From Profundicola sp048268105 (GTDB lineage: Bacteria; Bacteroidota; Bacteroidia; Flavobacteriales; Weeksellaceae), in the NCBI GenBank assembly GCA_048268105.1, contig JBLWWH010000012.1, positions 1 through 64,000 on the forward strand: DNA of 64,000 nucleotides. The letters run 5' to 3'. The translations under genes and the position numbers were made by a program. The notes below the pieces were generated by a model that saw only the letters and a list, made by a program, of their open reading frames with translations, did not search any database and was not told the DNA's origin. The number at the start of each line of letters is the position of its first letter. The first letter of the stretch is position 1. Positions 17,140-26,375 of the stretch are shown in pieces.

Positions 17140-17739
17140 TTATGTGTTTTTAGCTTTGCTAATTCCTAGGAATTCTTTGCAGGCTTGAGTAATATCTGGC
17201 ATAAACTTTAAAAAATCCTCTTCAAATTGAGCCTCGTTCAAATACAAATCACGCACCGCCATATGCATATTATTTTCAAATGTAGTACGAGAACTCATGT
17301 TGCTTAAAGTAATTTCGAGACCTTCATACGTGCTGTATTTTTCAAACCAATCATACTTAATTAAAGCCTGCGTAAACTTTAAAAGTTTGGATGGATATAG
17401 ATGCTCTGATTCTTGTAAGATACGATAACAATTGTCTTTGAAATCCTCAAAGCTTTGCCTTGAAAACAGATGCCAATTCTTGATGAGCAAAAAATCATAA
17501 TAAACATCTACAATAATGGGCGAGAACTTGCTATAATTCTTATGAAGTTTAGAAGTACTATTTTTAACCATATCATGCGAATCCGAATAGCTATCAATAA
17601 ACCTATGCAGTAGGATTCCTTTCTGTAATTCTTCTGGATATTCCTCGAATTTCTTGCCTTTAACAATTTCGCCCAAGTGATTACCTACTTGCCAAGCAGG
17701 ATTATCAAATGATAATAATTGATGCATTACTAAATTCAT
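17140..17739 (-). CDS. AcpH-like acyl carrier protein phosphodiesterase (DUF479)
   Basis: 199-residue HD-like metalloprotein. It matches the AcpH family in order: VGNHLGEIVKGKKFEEYP, GILLHRFIDSYSDSHDMV with the metal-binding His and Asp residues, FSPIIVDVYYDFLL, and a C-terminal all-alpha region. AcpH removes phosphopantetheine from acyl carrier protein; the family is widespread and the activity of distant members is not established. The usual N-terminal MNFLAH is MNLVMH here, keeping the His. Confidence 0.75.
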   Translation of the reverse strand: MNLVMHQLLSFDNPAWQVGNHLGEIVKGKKFEEYPEELQKGILLHRFIDSYSDSHDMVKNSTSKLHKNYSKFSPIIVDVYYDFLLIKNWHLFSRQSFEDFKDNCYRILQESEHLYPSKLLKFTQALIKYDWFEKYSTYEGLEITLSNMSSRTTFENNMHMAVRDLYLNEAQFEEDFLKFMPDITQACKEFLGISKAKNT

Positions 17740-17844
17740 AAGTTAAAGGTAGTGAAATGTATTTGGTTAAGCTATGGGCAAGATATATCTTAAATGTTAA
17801 GTTTTAGATTTTGTTCAATAATGACATTTTCTTAAGTAGATAAC

Positions 17845-17868
17845 ATCAATAAATCAATAAATCAATAA
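17845..17868. repeat. Three tandem copies of an 8-bp unit
   Basis: ATCAATAA occurs three times in a row at 17845, 17853 and 17861, between the AcpH-like gene and the aminotransferase. The array lies about 106-129 bp upstream of the AcpH-like start. Slippage could change promoter spacing. Confidence 0.7.
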
Positions 17869-17912
17869 TTTATGAGATTTACTTAAATTAAATATTTAAT
17901 AATGTTAAGGAT

Positions 17913-19097
17913 TTAAATTGAATCTAAAACCTCATTAATAATGTCACATCCTTTTTTAATTTCATCGTTAGTCAGGGTCAATGGAGGTGTGATACGCAAG
18001 AATTGCGTTTCATATAATAACCAAAAAACAATTAAACCTTTTTCCATGCATTTTTTAGCGACCTCCAAACTTTGTTCCGGAGAAGCCAATTCAGGTGCGA
18101 GCATCAAGCCTTTACCAGGCAATGATAAAATCTTAGGATGGCTTAAAAGTTCTCTAAAGAGTTTCTCTTTCTCTAAGGTTTGTCGAATTAAATCCGTAGT
18201 GGTAATTTCTTCTAACACAGCCAAAGCAGAAGCTGCCACTACAGGATTTCCTCCAAAGGTTGTGATATGTCCTAACTTTGGATTCGCCTGAAGATGTTTC
18301 ATATGTTCAAAAGAAGCAGTAAAAGCGCCAATCGGCATTCCGCCACCCATTCCTTTACCCATCACTAGAATGTCTGGAATAGCGTCATAATGCTCGAAAG
18401 CGAATAAGCTTCCTGTTCTACCAAAACCAGGTTGAATTTCATCTAAAATCAACATAGCGCCAACTTCGTCACAACGCTGTCTTACAGCTTTTAGCCAACC
18501 ATCTTTAGGTTGAATAAAACCTGCTGCACCTTGAATGCTTTCTAGGATAATTCCAGCGGTTTGGGTGTTGATTTTTTCAATATCATTGAAATTATTGAAT
18601 TCAATAAAATCTATATTGGGCAATAAAGGTCTAAAAGCTCTTTTAAAATCTTCATTTCCAGATACTGATAAAGCACCGTGTGTATTGCCATGATAGGCCA
18701 TTCTAGCCGAAATAATCTGATTTCTACCCGTTACGCGTTTGGCTAACTTAATAGATCCGTCAATTGCTTCTGCGCCAGAATTCACCAAATAGGTGGTGTC
18801 TAAAGGGTCTGGAAGTAATTCGGCAAGTTTTTTACAAAGTTGTACGGGTTTTTCTTGCGCGTATTCGCCATACACCATCACATGCAAATGCTTGTCGATT
18901 TGCTCGTGAAGTGCATCTAGAATTTTAGGATGACTGTGGCCTAATGTATTAGCAGAAACTCCAGAAGCAAAGTCTAAATAGGCTTTACCGTCCTTGCCAT
19001 AAACGTAACTACCTTTAGCGTGTGAAACCTCAAAAGCGGATGCAAATGCGGTAGTTTGCGCTTGATATTTATAATAATCTTCTTGTAAATGAGACAT
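17913..19097 (-). CDS. Class III PLP-dependent aminotransferase (ArgD/aspartate aminotransferase family)
   Basis: 394 residues. Class III motifs are YLDFASGVSANTLGHSHP, VNSGAEAIDGSIKLAKRVTGR, AYHGNTHGALSVSG, LILDEIQPGFGRTGSLFAFEH and VMGKGMGGGMPIGAF, which holds the Schiff-base Lys. The final part TTFGGNPVVAASALAVLEEI is typical. Members use acetylornithine, ornithine or omega-amino acids. Without an arginine cluster nearby the substrate cannot be assigned. The lipoprotein gene at 19106 is 8 nt upstream and probably shares the transcript. Confidence 0.88.
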   Translation of the reverse strand: MSHLQEDYYKYQAQTTAFASAFEVSHAKGSYVYGKDGKAYLDFASGVSANTLGHSHPKILDALHEQIDKHLHVMVYGEYAQEKPVQLCKKLAELLPDPLDTTYLVNSGAEAIDGSIKLAKRVTGRNQIISARMAYHGNTHGALSVSGNEDFKRAFRPLLPNIDFIEFNNFNDIEKINTQTAGIILESIQGAAGFIQPKDGWLKAVRQRCDEVGAMLILDEIQPGFGRTGSLFAFEHYDAIPDILVMGKGMGGGMPIGAFTASFEHMKHLQANPKLGHITTFGGNPVVAASALAVLEEITTTDLIRQTLEKEKLFRELLSHPKILSLPGKGLMLAPELASPEQSLEVAKKCMEKGLIVFWLLYETQFLRITPPLTLTNDEIKKGCDIINEVLDSI

Positions 19098-19105
19098 TTG
19101 TAAGA

Positions 19106-19456
19106 TTACTGTGTTAAAAAAAAGATTAAACCTATTACGCCTGCGTAGGCACCAACGGTAAGTGCATCTGATCTACCTCGAGAAAATACGCGATGATTCA
19201 CCGTTGAGATATCATTTTTATGAAATTTCATTTCTTGATCTTCCTTTAAGTTCACATGTGCTACTAAGGAATCTCCTTGCCATTGCACGGCTTTGATTTT
19301 GTACTCTTCGCCTTGTGATGAAATGGTATAGAATTTATCTTTTTGCAATTGCTCTTTTAGACTTGGAATTTCTTGGTCTTCGGCTACTTCTAGCGGACGA
19401 TAGACATAACAACTACTCAATAAGAGGCAAATGAGGATTAGGAATGAAGACTTCAT
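19106..19456 (-). CDS. Small lipoprotein with C-terminal membrane segment
   Basis: 116 residues: signal with lipobox LLLSSC (Cys16), a mixed strand region (FYTISSQGEEYKIKAVQWQGDSLVAHV) and a hydrophobic C-terminal stretch VGAYAGVIGLIFFL. It starts the two-gene unit with the class III aminotransferase. Family not recognised, although Bacteroidota genomes carry many such short lipoproteins. Confidence 0.7.
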   Translation of the reverse strand: MKSSFLILICLLLSSCYVYRPLEVAEDQEIPSLKEQLQKDKFYTISSQGEEYKIKAVQWQGDSLVAHVNLKEDQEMKFHKNDISTVNHRVFSRGRSDALTVGAYAGVIGLIFFLTQ

Positions 19457-19550
19457 GTATTAGAAAATTTGGACTAAAAGTAATTAATATATTTCGAATT
19501 AAACTTGAATCAGCATATTTTATCTTTTTCAAAGAAGAAATTTAATGATT

Positions 19551-20846
19551 TTAAAATTTTTCAATGAGTTTCAAAAACTGAAATGCAGCATTTTTTCTGG
19601 AATAAGTAGAAATATTAAATTTCTTGTTGCGATTTAATAAGTGATTTTGGTATTCATGATATAAAATGTTCAAAACGCTCAGCATTTCTTTCTTGTCATC
19701 TCTATCAATCACGACTCCTGCCGACAAATCATTCAATAAGTGTCCTATATCCGAATCTTTTTTTCCAATACATAAAATGACTCTTTCAGCGGCTAGATAT
19801 TCGAAAAATTTACCTGGTATAATTCCATTCTCATTCGCTGTTTGATTGATTAACAGTAAAAGGACCTGAGATTTTTGCAATGCCTCTATGGCTTTTTGAT
19901 GCTCTAAATAAGCTACATATTCGGTTTTGGATGCAAGTAATGGATATTCTGAAATTTTATCTTTAACTTCTGGTGCAATAGAACCTATGAGTCTTAACTT
20001 AAAATCATCGTAAAAATCGTGGTTTTCGCAAAGTAGATTTAAGGCTTCCCATAAGTTTTTAGGATTGCGATCATGGTTTAAAGAGCCGATATAAGTAAGT
20101 ACAAAATCATCAGATGGTTGATGTTTTTGCTTGAAATCCGCTAGATCGAATCCGTTATAAATAACCTCTACTTTACGATGTCCTAATTTGTCTAAATCTT
20201 TTGCCCAAGTGGGAGATACGGTAGTAACCGCGTCTGCTGTTTCAAGAACTTGCTTCTCTTGAGATTGATGCCGTTTTAATGCCCAAGGATGTAAAGGTAA
20301 TTTATCGAAATAGTCAATGGCCGTCCAAGGATCACGAAAATCAGCTATCCATTTTAGGTCAGGAAACGTATTTTTTAATTTTAAGCCTATCATGTGCATA
20401 GAGTGTGGCGGACCTGTGCTTATAATAACGTCTTGTGGGTTCTCTTCTAAATATTTTTTAAGAAATTTATAAGATGGTTGAACCCATCCGGCACGTGCGT
20501 CTGGAATGAAGAAATTAGCTCTAATCCAAAGAGAAATTTTAGATAGAATAGATTGTTTGCTTTTGTCATCAATCATTCCTTTTTGATAATTCTTATTCTT
20601 TGGATTTATTATTTTGGCCAAGGCGTAAGGTTCTCTAATAGGCAGACTAATTTTTTTAATTTTCTCAGAAACTTCCTTACTCAAACTAGGGTCGGAGATA
20701 GGATAGTCGGCATTTTTAGGATGATAAACGCTTAAATCTACATGCTCTGCCAAAATCTTACTCATTTTTAGCCAACGTTGCACGCCTGCACCACCAGCGG
20801 GAGGCCAGTAATAAGATATAAGTAAAACTTTTTTGGGCTTAGACAT
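19551..20846 (-). CDS. Glycosyltransferase (GT4-like, GT-B fold)
   Basis: 431 residues. The N-terminus LLISYYWPPAGGAGVQRWLKM is typical of GT-B glycosyltransferases. Further signs are DVIISTGPPHSMHMIGLKLK, WIADFRDPWTAID, DAVTTVSPTWAKDL, EVIYNGFDLADF, LTYIGSLNHDRNPKNLWEAL and GIIPGKFFEYLAAERVILCIG with the nucleotide-sugar Glu region. It probably adds a sugar to a surface glycan or glycolipid. It stands alone, so the acceptor is unknown. Confidence 0.85.
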   Translation of the reverse strand: MSKPKKVLLISYYWPPAGGAGVQRWLKMSKILAEHVDLSVYHPKNADYPISDPSLSKEVSEKIKKISLPIREPYALAKIINPKNKNYQKGMIDDKSKQSILSKISLWIRANFFIPDARAGWVQPSYKFLKKYLEENPQDVIISTGPPHSMHMIGLKLKNTFPDLKWIADFRDPWTAIDYFDKLPLHPWALKRHQSQEKQVLETADAVTTVSPTWAKDLDKLGHRKVEVIYNGFDLADFKQKHQPSDDFVLTYIGSLNHDRNPKNLWEALNLLCENHDFYDDFKLRLIGSIAPEVKDKISEYPLLASKTEYVAYLEHQKAIEALQKSQVLLLLINQTANENGIIPGKFFEYLAAERVILCIGKKDSDIGHLLNDLSAGVVIDRDDKKEMLSVLNILYHEYQNHLLNRNKKFNISTYSRKNAAFQFLKLIEKF

Positions 20847-20918
20847 TAGGCTAAGTTAATAAATAAGCTGGGGAGCAAAGAAATTATTCCTCTAATTTAT
20901 GTATTAAAAAAGGAATAA

Positions 20919-21428
20919 TTAATGAACCTCAAATGTTTCCATAATCTTCTCCATATCTTGTGCGTAACTAGCGAATTCGGTTTCGGTAGCGGTGAAGGTT
21001 AACACATAAGCTTTGTGGTCTATTAAATAATAATGTTGTAGATATTTTAAATCTTTATTATCCGATCTACCTGTATATATAAGCCTTTGGTATTGCGTTT
21101 CGTCGTCTTTTTCTTTCAGTTCGCTCACCATCACCTTGCCGTCGATGCTGGCAATTTGACCTTCAGAAAGTTCAACGTAATCTTGTAGATTTAAATTTAA
21201 GGTGGTCACATCTTGCACCATTAAATTTAAATTTTCTATAAAGTCATCGTTAGCACCTTTTAATTCGGTGAAAAGCAAAAATTCTACACCTTCCACTTCT
21301 ACTAATTCGAGATTAGAAGGATAAGATAGGCTATAATTTTCTGTTTCGATGGTAATCTGATCATCTGTTTTACAGCTGATAATCAGTTGTATAAAAACCA
21401 AACAAACAAGGATAAACTTAAGTTGCAT
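20919..21428 (-). CDS. Lipoprotein, possibly PsbP/DcrB-like
   Basis: 169 residues with a lipoprotein signal (IQLIISC, Cys19). The mature part reads ITIETENYSLSYPSNLELVEVEGVEFLLF, NLNLMVQDVTTLNLNLQDYVELSEGQI and a C-terminal KAYVLTFTATETEFASYAQDMEKIMETFEV. The order of a YSLSYP start, a central strand region and a final TFTAtxxxFxxY-TF segment fits the PsbP/DcrB fold of unknown function. The assignment is by pattern only. Confidence 0.6.
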   Translation of the reverse strand: MQLKFILVCLVFIQLIISCKTDDQITIETENYSLSYPSNLELVEVEGVEFLLFTELKGANDDFIENLNLMVQDVTTLNLNLQDYVELSEGQIASIDGKVMVSELKEKDDETQYQRLIYTGRSDNKDLKYLQHYYLIDHKAYVLTFTATETEFASYAQDMEKIMETFEVH

Positions 21429-21601
21429 TTTTAAATATTTTCATTCTCCCATTAAGCAGCCTGCAAAGGTATATAATCTTTCTAGACTAAGTATCATGTT
21501 TTGTTTTAAGTTAAAATCAACTTGCTTAAAAACAGTTGATTAGCTAATTTAATGTTCTTGAAATATATAGCTTTATTTGGCTTTAGTAGATTCTATAAAT
21601 A

Positions 21602-21637
21602 AAAGCGAATTTTTAGTTTAGACTAAAAATTCGCTTT
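21602..21637 (-). terminator. Perfect 16-bp hairpin terminator
   Basis: Arms at 21602-21617 and 21622-21637 pair perfectly over 16 bp with a 4-nt loop (TTAG). Read on the minus strand the arm ends in TTTTATTT. It lies 38 nt downstream of the baeRF3-like gene. Confidence 0.85.
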
Positions 21638-21675
21638 AAGATTGACTATGAAATAGTTATTTATAGAATGGATTA

Positions 21676-22749
21676 TTAATAGCGTAAAATAGCTCCAAAA
21701 CCATTAAATTTATCTAATTCACCTTTGGGTAAGAAAACGACATCACCACCAAAATCCAAATTATATTCAATCATTTCATCGTATATATCATCAATAATTT
21801 CTTTATTGATTCGCTCTTCTTCTGAAACAAATGAAACAGTATCATTCTCTACGATGGCAGGTTGAAACAAACCTTGCTCAATAAATAGAGTTTTAACCTG
21901 TCCGCGGTGGATAGCTCTCCAAATATCATTCACATCACTATAGAATTTCCCACTATTCACTGCCTCTAATAATTCTTTCTTTCGAGCATTATTTTTTTCA
22001 ACGATATAATCCTTCATGAGCTTCCATGCCTCTTCAACAAAATGGCCTGCACTAGCATCAGCATCTGGTTGTGCTATAAATTTATCTATAATAGAATGCT
22101 TCTTATCTGCCACTTCAAGGTATAAGTGATAATTAGGTTCTGTAGAACTAATCAAAACCGGCAATGGATGTTGATTTCTTATGTTATTCACATCTTTATC
22201 AATTCTATTAAAGTATTCGGTAATTAGATTTCTTTCACGACCTGCAAAAGAAGCTTCCTTCTGACTTGTAGGGTGGAATTGAGTATTTTCGATGGGGAAT
22301 GGATCTCCAACTTCTCGCACAAGCTTATCGCTAGAAGCTTCGATAAGACGCACTTTTTGTTGATTTAAAACTAAAATATAGTAATTTTTGTCCATGTGTA
22401 GACTTCTCATCAAATCGCGTGTATGGAAAGTGTCATCAATTACTACACGATCTTCTACTTCGATGGGCAAACGCGTATATTCAGCGATGTCCTTGCTCAC
22501 AAATAGAATCAAGCTTTCTAGATTCATTTTGTGATCTATATTTTGTTCTAATTGCTGAAATTTTTCACTGAAACTCTGTACAAACTTTTTGTCAAAATCT
22601 TTAGAAAGTCTATTCTCTGCCTCCTTGATTAAGTTTTTTAATGTAAGAGGGTCCTTGTTGTTGTCTGGACCCGTTCTGTGAGTGTTTAAAATAATAGTAA
22701 CACATGTTTCATCCGAAACATTCCTCAATTTTTTCAATGTTATACTCAT
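21676..22749 (-). CDS. baeRF3-like protein (bacterial release-factor-like family)
   Basis: 357 residues. It resembles the baeRF families, bacterial proteins related to archaeo-eukaryotic release factor eRF1/Pelota: TCVTIILNTHRTGPDNNKDPLTLKNLIKEA, a central DKNYYILVLNQQKVRLIEAS, RDVNNIRNQHPLPVLISSTEPNY and a C-terminal GGDVVFLPKGELDKFNGFGAILRY like the eRF1 third domain. These stand-alone proteins are predicted to act at the ribosome under stress. I see no GGQ motif. It is monocistronic and followed by a strong terminator. Confidence 0.7.
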   Translation of the reverse strand: MSITLKKLRNVSDETCVTIILNTHRTGPDNNKDPLTLKNLIKEAENRLSKDFDKKFVQSFSEKFQQLEQNIDHKMNLESLILFVSKDIAEYTRLPIEVEDRVVIDDTFHTRDLMRSLHMDKNYYILVLNQQKVRLIEASSDKLVREVGDPFPIENTQFHPTSQKEASFAGRERNLITEYFNRIDKDVNNIRNQHPLPVLISSTEPNYHLYLEVADKKHSIIDKFIAQPDADASAGHFVEEAWKLMKDYIVEKNNARKKELLEAVNSGKFYSDVNDIWRAIHRGQVKTLFIEQGLFQPAIVENDTVSFVSEEERINKEIIDDIYDEMIEYNLDFGGDVVFLPKGELDKFNGFGAILRY

Positions 22750-23234
22750 AAATATCTTGTTTTAAAATTCTTTTAAAAAGATAAGGAATTTTAATGAGAA
22801 TATAGAATTTATGTCCTACTAAATAGGTTGAAAAACAAGTTCTTAAGTTTAAATTAAGTTTTGAAGTTATATATGTTAAATTTATTTGGTTTCTATCCGG
22901 AACATTAAGCCCAGGAGTAGACTACTTTATTTGATATTACTAGTATTTAATATTTCATGGGCGCGTTCCATGGCTTCCGCTATATTCTCATGGATATTGT
23001 ATTTTCCAATTGAGTTCCATTTTCTTGGGTACAAATTCACGTTTGTTTTTCTTACTCAAAATGAAAGTGCTTTTAAATAGATCAGACTAAGATAGTTTAA
23101 ATAAATTTTCTCTAATTTGTTTTAGAATAACTTCTTCGGAGTCTTTAGATTTTTCATAAATCGAAATTTATGGATTTTTAAAATAGCACATATAGGAATC
23201 AACCTAAGTTTTATTAGTTTATGATGTTAACAAA
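22750..23234. other. 485-bp gap with possible decayed coding remnants
   Basis: No convincing intact gene. On the minus strand two short protein-like stretches can be read, both ending in stops: NSIGKYNIHENIAEAMERA followed by HEILNTSNIK at about 22930-23060, and IYEKSKDSEEVILKQIR followed by ENLFKLS at about 23087-23165. Each is preceded by a stop in its own frame and they are in different frames, so they may be degraded C-termini. A 64-codon plus-strand frame covers the first stretch and has no supporting signal. Confidence 0.35.
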
Positions 23235-23753
23235 TTATCTTGAAAGTTGGTTCTCTTCCGGAATATTGACAACACCGCAGCCATCTACAAGTGTTTTGCC
23301 TCCTTGATTGACTAATTTTAATATTACATGGAAGCCATCCCAATCTATACTGTTAAGAGTTACATAGCCTGTGTCGTAATTGGCGCTATAAATTTCAAAG
23401 CCTTTCCGTGGAAAGTCTTGTGCATCAAAAATTGGATCGAAGCCTAAGCCTACTTGTGGGTCTTTCACAAAAGCCTCTCTCAGCATTTTCTCGAGTGTGT
23501 TTTTGAATTCTTGTGTAGCTAGCGGCGATGCGTTTGCCCAATGTACAAGTCCATATTGATCCTCAAAATATGGACTGCTTTCGATGTAAGAGTTTAAAAA
23601 ATCAATCGCAACTTTTGTATTAATTTTTTGGGCAGTAGGAGTGGTTCTTCTCTCGGAAGGTTCTCTTTGAGTGGCATCTGAATCCAGGATTTGTCGTGGA
23701 GAATCACAACTAAAAATAGTAAAGATAATAAGGAGTAAGCTTAATATTTTCAT
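23235..23753 (-). CDS. Lipoprotein of unknown function (DUF3828-like)
   Basis: 172 residues with a lipoprotein signal (FTIFSC, Cys16), a Pro/Arg/Thr-rich linker and a domain with FLNSYIESSPYFEDQYGLVHWANASPLATQEFKNTLEKML, DPQVGLGFDPIFDAQDFPRKGFEI and a final VILKLVNQGGKTLVDGCGVVNI. The layout resembles DUF3828-type periplasmic proteins with a W-D-x-V-L ending, but this is not certain. Confidence 0.65.
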   Translation of the reverse strand: MKILSLLLIIFTIFSCDSPRQILDSDATQREPSERRTTPTAQKINTKVAIDFLNSYIESSPYFEDQYGLVHWANASPLATQEFKNTLEKMLREAFVKDPQVGLGFDPIFDAQDFPRKGFEIYSANYDTGYVTLNSIDWDGFHVILKLVNQGGKTLVDGCGVVNIPEENQLSR

Positions 23754-23862
23754 GATATTGAGTTTTGGGTTTAATTATTAATTAGACTTAAAATTAACCA
23801 AAATCATTGAGTTATAAGAATTTAAAATAGTATGAATTAATTCTTTAGTAATTTTAAGTTTA

Positions 23863-24540
23863 TTATAAAAAACTTTCTAAACGTCCTTTTTTTAGTATGC
23901 CATTATTATTTGATTTTAAAAATTCTCCAGTTTCCACATTCAAGCAAGTCAACCACTGACCGCCATAGGCATAGGTATCAATACAGATGGTGTGTCCAAA
24001 ATCTGCAATCTTTCCATTCTTGCGCGAGGTATGTCCACAAATCACTGTATTTGTTGAATTATAAGCCGTTGGAGTTTCATATTTGGTCCAAAATAAATCA
24101 CTTTCGTTTTGATCTTCTAAGTTCTTATTAGAATCAAGTCCTGCATGAACGAATATAAAATCATCGATAACTAAATAATCAAGGCAATTTTCTAAAAACT
24201 CCCAATGAGATTCACCTATGTTATTAGCCCAGTCTTTAAAATCATGAACTTGATAAGATACAAGAGTTTCTACACCGCCAAATTTTCTCCATTCTAATAG
24301 CTTTTCAAGAGATTCTCTCGCTTTTAACATCATGATTTCATGATTACCAAGGATGAATTCGAAATGATAGCTTCTTTGATTTTCAATAAGCCATTCGATT
24401 ACAGCTTTTGAATCTTCTCCGCGATCTACATAATCACCCAAGAACACAACTGTGTCTTCCGGTTTTATTGTCCCTTCATTGAAGATTGTTTTCAGGGCCA
24501 CAAAGCAACCATGAATATCACCAATAGCGTAAATTGACAT
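23863..24540 (-). CDS. PPP-family serine/threonine protein phosphatase
   Basis: 225-residue binuclear metallophosphatase. The PPP signature is complete: GDIHG (7-11), GDYVDRG (35-41), GNHE (65-68), a later DDFIFVHAGLDSN and VICGHTSRKNG, then TICIDTYAYGGQWLTCLNVETGE at the C-terminus. Members dephosphorylate phosphoproteins or nucleoside polyphosphates such as Ap4A. It precedes the serine hydrolase gene on the minus strand with 15 nt between them. Confidence 0.92.
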   Translation of the reverse strand: MSIYAIGDIHGCFVALKTIFNEGTIKPEDTVVFLGDYVDRGEDSKAVIEWLIENQRSYHFEFILGNHEIMMLKARESLEKLLEWRKFGGVETLVSYQVHDFKDWANNIGESHWEFLENCLDYLVIDDFIFVHAGLDSNKNLEDQNESDLFWTKYETPTAYNSTNTVICGHTSRKNGKIADFGHTICIDTYAYGGQWLTCLNVETGEFLKSNNNGILKKGRLESFL

Positions 24541-24555
24541 AATTTTTGTTTAAAA

Positions 24556-25875
24556 TTAATCTTTTTTAAATAAGTATGTAGCGCCCGCTTGGTTTAGCGT
24601 CATTTCATTTTCACTAACATTAAATTCTAATTCAATACCAGCCTGAACAAACCTAAATTTATCTTTGTCGAAAGCTTCTAGGGGAAAAGCAGACTGACCT
24701 GTTGCCTGCGCCATTAGATTTCCATTATCTATGAAAACATCTATCTTTAAAGGTAATTTTTCTGAGGAATAATGGCCCAAGTAGGATTCTAAATGGCTTA
24801 ATTCTACCTTATAAGTAGAAAAATCTGGTAATTCAAAATCTTTATTATATGCAGCACTCAAAACAGCGATATTGATTTCGTTTATTTCAAAATTAGAGCC
24901 ATTGGAGGTTAGGGCGTAAGTGTAGTTACCCTCTTCAAAATGGAAAAGCATCGATCTAAAACCATCAATACCACCTGTATGTCCGTATCCAACTTTGTCG
25001 AAAAATGGAACTGGGAATAAGCCCAATCCATATCCATCACTGATTTTTTTCATAAGATTTAGACTTTTCTGTTGAAGAACTTTCCCATTAAAAAGGGCAT
25101 GGGAGAATTTAATGAGATCCTTTGGTGTAGAAACAATTCCACCTGCACCTAATGATACGCTCGGGCTCGTCTTAGGAGAGATTTGCCAATCCATAAGTTT
25201 CATATAAGAATTAACTTCATTTGAGTTTTTAGCTGCTATTAAGTTAAAGTAAGTGTGGGTGAGCTTCAAGGGTTCGGTAATTTGCTCTTTTAGGACCTCC
25301 GCGAAAGTTTTGTTGTAGATTTTCTCTAAAATAAAACTTAACAATATATAATTTGAGTTACTGTAGGCTGATTTGCTGCCAGGTTCGAAGTCGCTTCCTG
25401 CGGTCTTGATTACTTTTAGCATTTCACTTTGTGAAGTTGCTTGGGTGAAATATAGTCCATAAACTGGATCATCGGTAATGTTGTGAATTCCACTTTGATG
25501 TCTCAACATCTGTTCGATGCTTATCTTTTCAGCGTTTTTGATTTCTGGGAAAAAGTCGGAGAGATTTTGATCAAGTTTAAGTTTATTTTCCTCGACAGCT
25601 TTTAAAATCAAGCTAGCGGTAAAGGTTTTTGAGATCGAAGCAATGTTAAATCTCGAATTATCGTTTATCTTGATTCCTTTTTCGATGTCGGCAAATCCAA
25701 TATTTTTGGAATAAATAATTTTCCCATCTTTTGCCAAGGCAATACCTCCCATGAATTTGTCATTTTCCTCGAGTAATTTGAAATATTGATCGAGTTTTTC
25801 TTTATTAAAATCTTGGGCGATTCCAATCTGACCTAATAGGAATATAACTAGTATAAATCTATAAATTCGTTGCAT
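24556..25875 (-). CDS. Secreted serine hydrolase, beta-lactamase class C fold
   Basis: 439 residues with a Sec signal ending near GIAQD (about 21). The penicillin-recognising fold shows SxxK as SISK (80-83) in FNIASISKTFTASLI, the Tyr motif as AYSNSNYILL (about 172) and the KTG equivalent as GHTGGIDGF. A C-terminal beta domain (SHLESYLGHYSSEKLPLKIDVFIDNGNLMAQATG) follows. Such enzymes are esterases, D-aminopeptidases or peptidases more often than true beta-lactamases. It is upstream of the phosphatase gene in the same direction. Confidence 0.88.
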   Translation of the reverse strand: MQRIYRFILVIFLLGQIGIAQDFNKEKLDQYFKLLEENDKFMGGIALAKDGKIIYSKNIGFADIEKGIKINDNSRFNIASISKTFTASLILKAVEENKLKLDQNLSDFFPEIKNAEKISIEQMLRHQSGIHNITDDPVYGLYFTQATSQSEMLKVIKTAGSDFEPGSKSAYSNSNYILLSFILEKIYNKTFAEVLKEQITEPLKLTHTYFNLIAAKNSNEVNSYMKLMDWQISPKTSPSVSLGAGGIVSTPKDLIKFSHALFNGKVLQQKSLNLMKKISDGYGLGLFPVPFFDKVGYGHTGGIDGFRSMLFHFEEGNYTYALTSNGSNFEINEINIAVLSAAYNKDFELPDFSTYKVELSHLESYLGHYSSEKLPLKIDVFIDNGNLMAQATGQSAFPLEAFDKDKFRFVQAGIELEFNVSENEMTLNQAGATYLFKKD

Positions 25876-25897
25876 AGTGTTTGGTAAATGTTAAAAA

Positions 25898-26368
25898 TTA
25901 AGGAAGATCTAAATGTTCAACCAAATGTTTAGGGTTTCGCACGCTAAAAATATACTTCTTTTCATCTGTTGTCACCACTTTAATCATGTTTTTTCGGTCG
26001 TTTACCATACTAATAGAATTATCCATCGTGTTGCCAATAAATCCAAAAACTCCCATGCTTCCAGAAGTAAGAGGAAGACTTGATTTTTCTAATTTATAAA
26101 TAGCTTGAATTTGAGATAAAGGAATGCTTATGCTTCCCATGTTTTTCTTAAGAATTAAATCATCCTTCGTGATAATAACTTTACGCAAGGATTTGGAATA
26201 AAAATAAAACATGATCCCGAACATTATTAAACTAATACTAATGCCTCCGATGAGACTGTAGGTTTCATTATTCAAAACGGATAGTGTAGCTAAGCTCACG
26301 AGTAATACTGCAGAGAATATGCTCACTGCTTTCACATAATTTGATTTTCTACTCAAATAAATTTTCAT
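25898..26368 (-). CDS. Membrane protein with bacterial PH-like domain
   Basis: 156 residues: two hydrophobic segments (about 14-30 and 36-55) followed by a cytoplasmic beta-rich part RKVIITKDDLILKKNMGSISIPLSQIQAIYKLEK, GSMGVFGFIGNTMDNSISMVNDRKNMIKVVT and KKYIFSVRNPKHLVEHL. The arrangement matches small PH-domain membrane proteins. It lies 7 nt after the TPR gene and 22 nt before the serine hydrolase gene, so the three may be one unit. Confidence 0.7.
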   Translation of the reverse strand: MKIYLSRKSNYVKAVSIFSAVLLVSLATLSVLNNETYSLIGGISISLIMFGIMFYFYSKSLRKVIITKDDLILKKNMGSISIPLSQIQAIYKLEKSSLPLTSGSMGVFGFIGNTMDNSISMVNDRKNMIKVVTTDEKKYIFSVRNPKHLVEHLDLP

Positions 26369-26375
26369 AATATTA

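Noticed and set aside
22886..23080. Plus-strand frame of 64 codons in the gap
   Set aside because: No ribosome-binding or promoter signal and no family match; its opposite strand gives the more protein-like reading.
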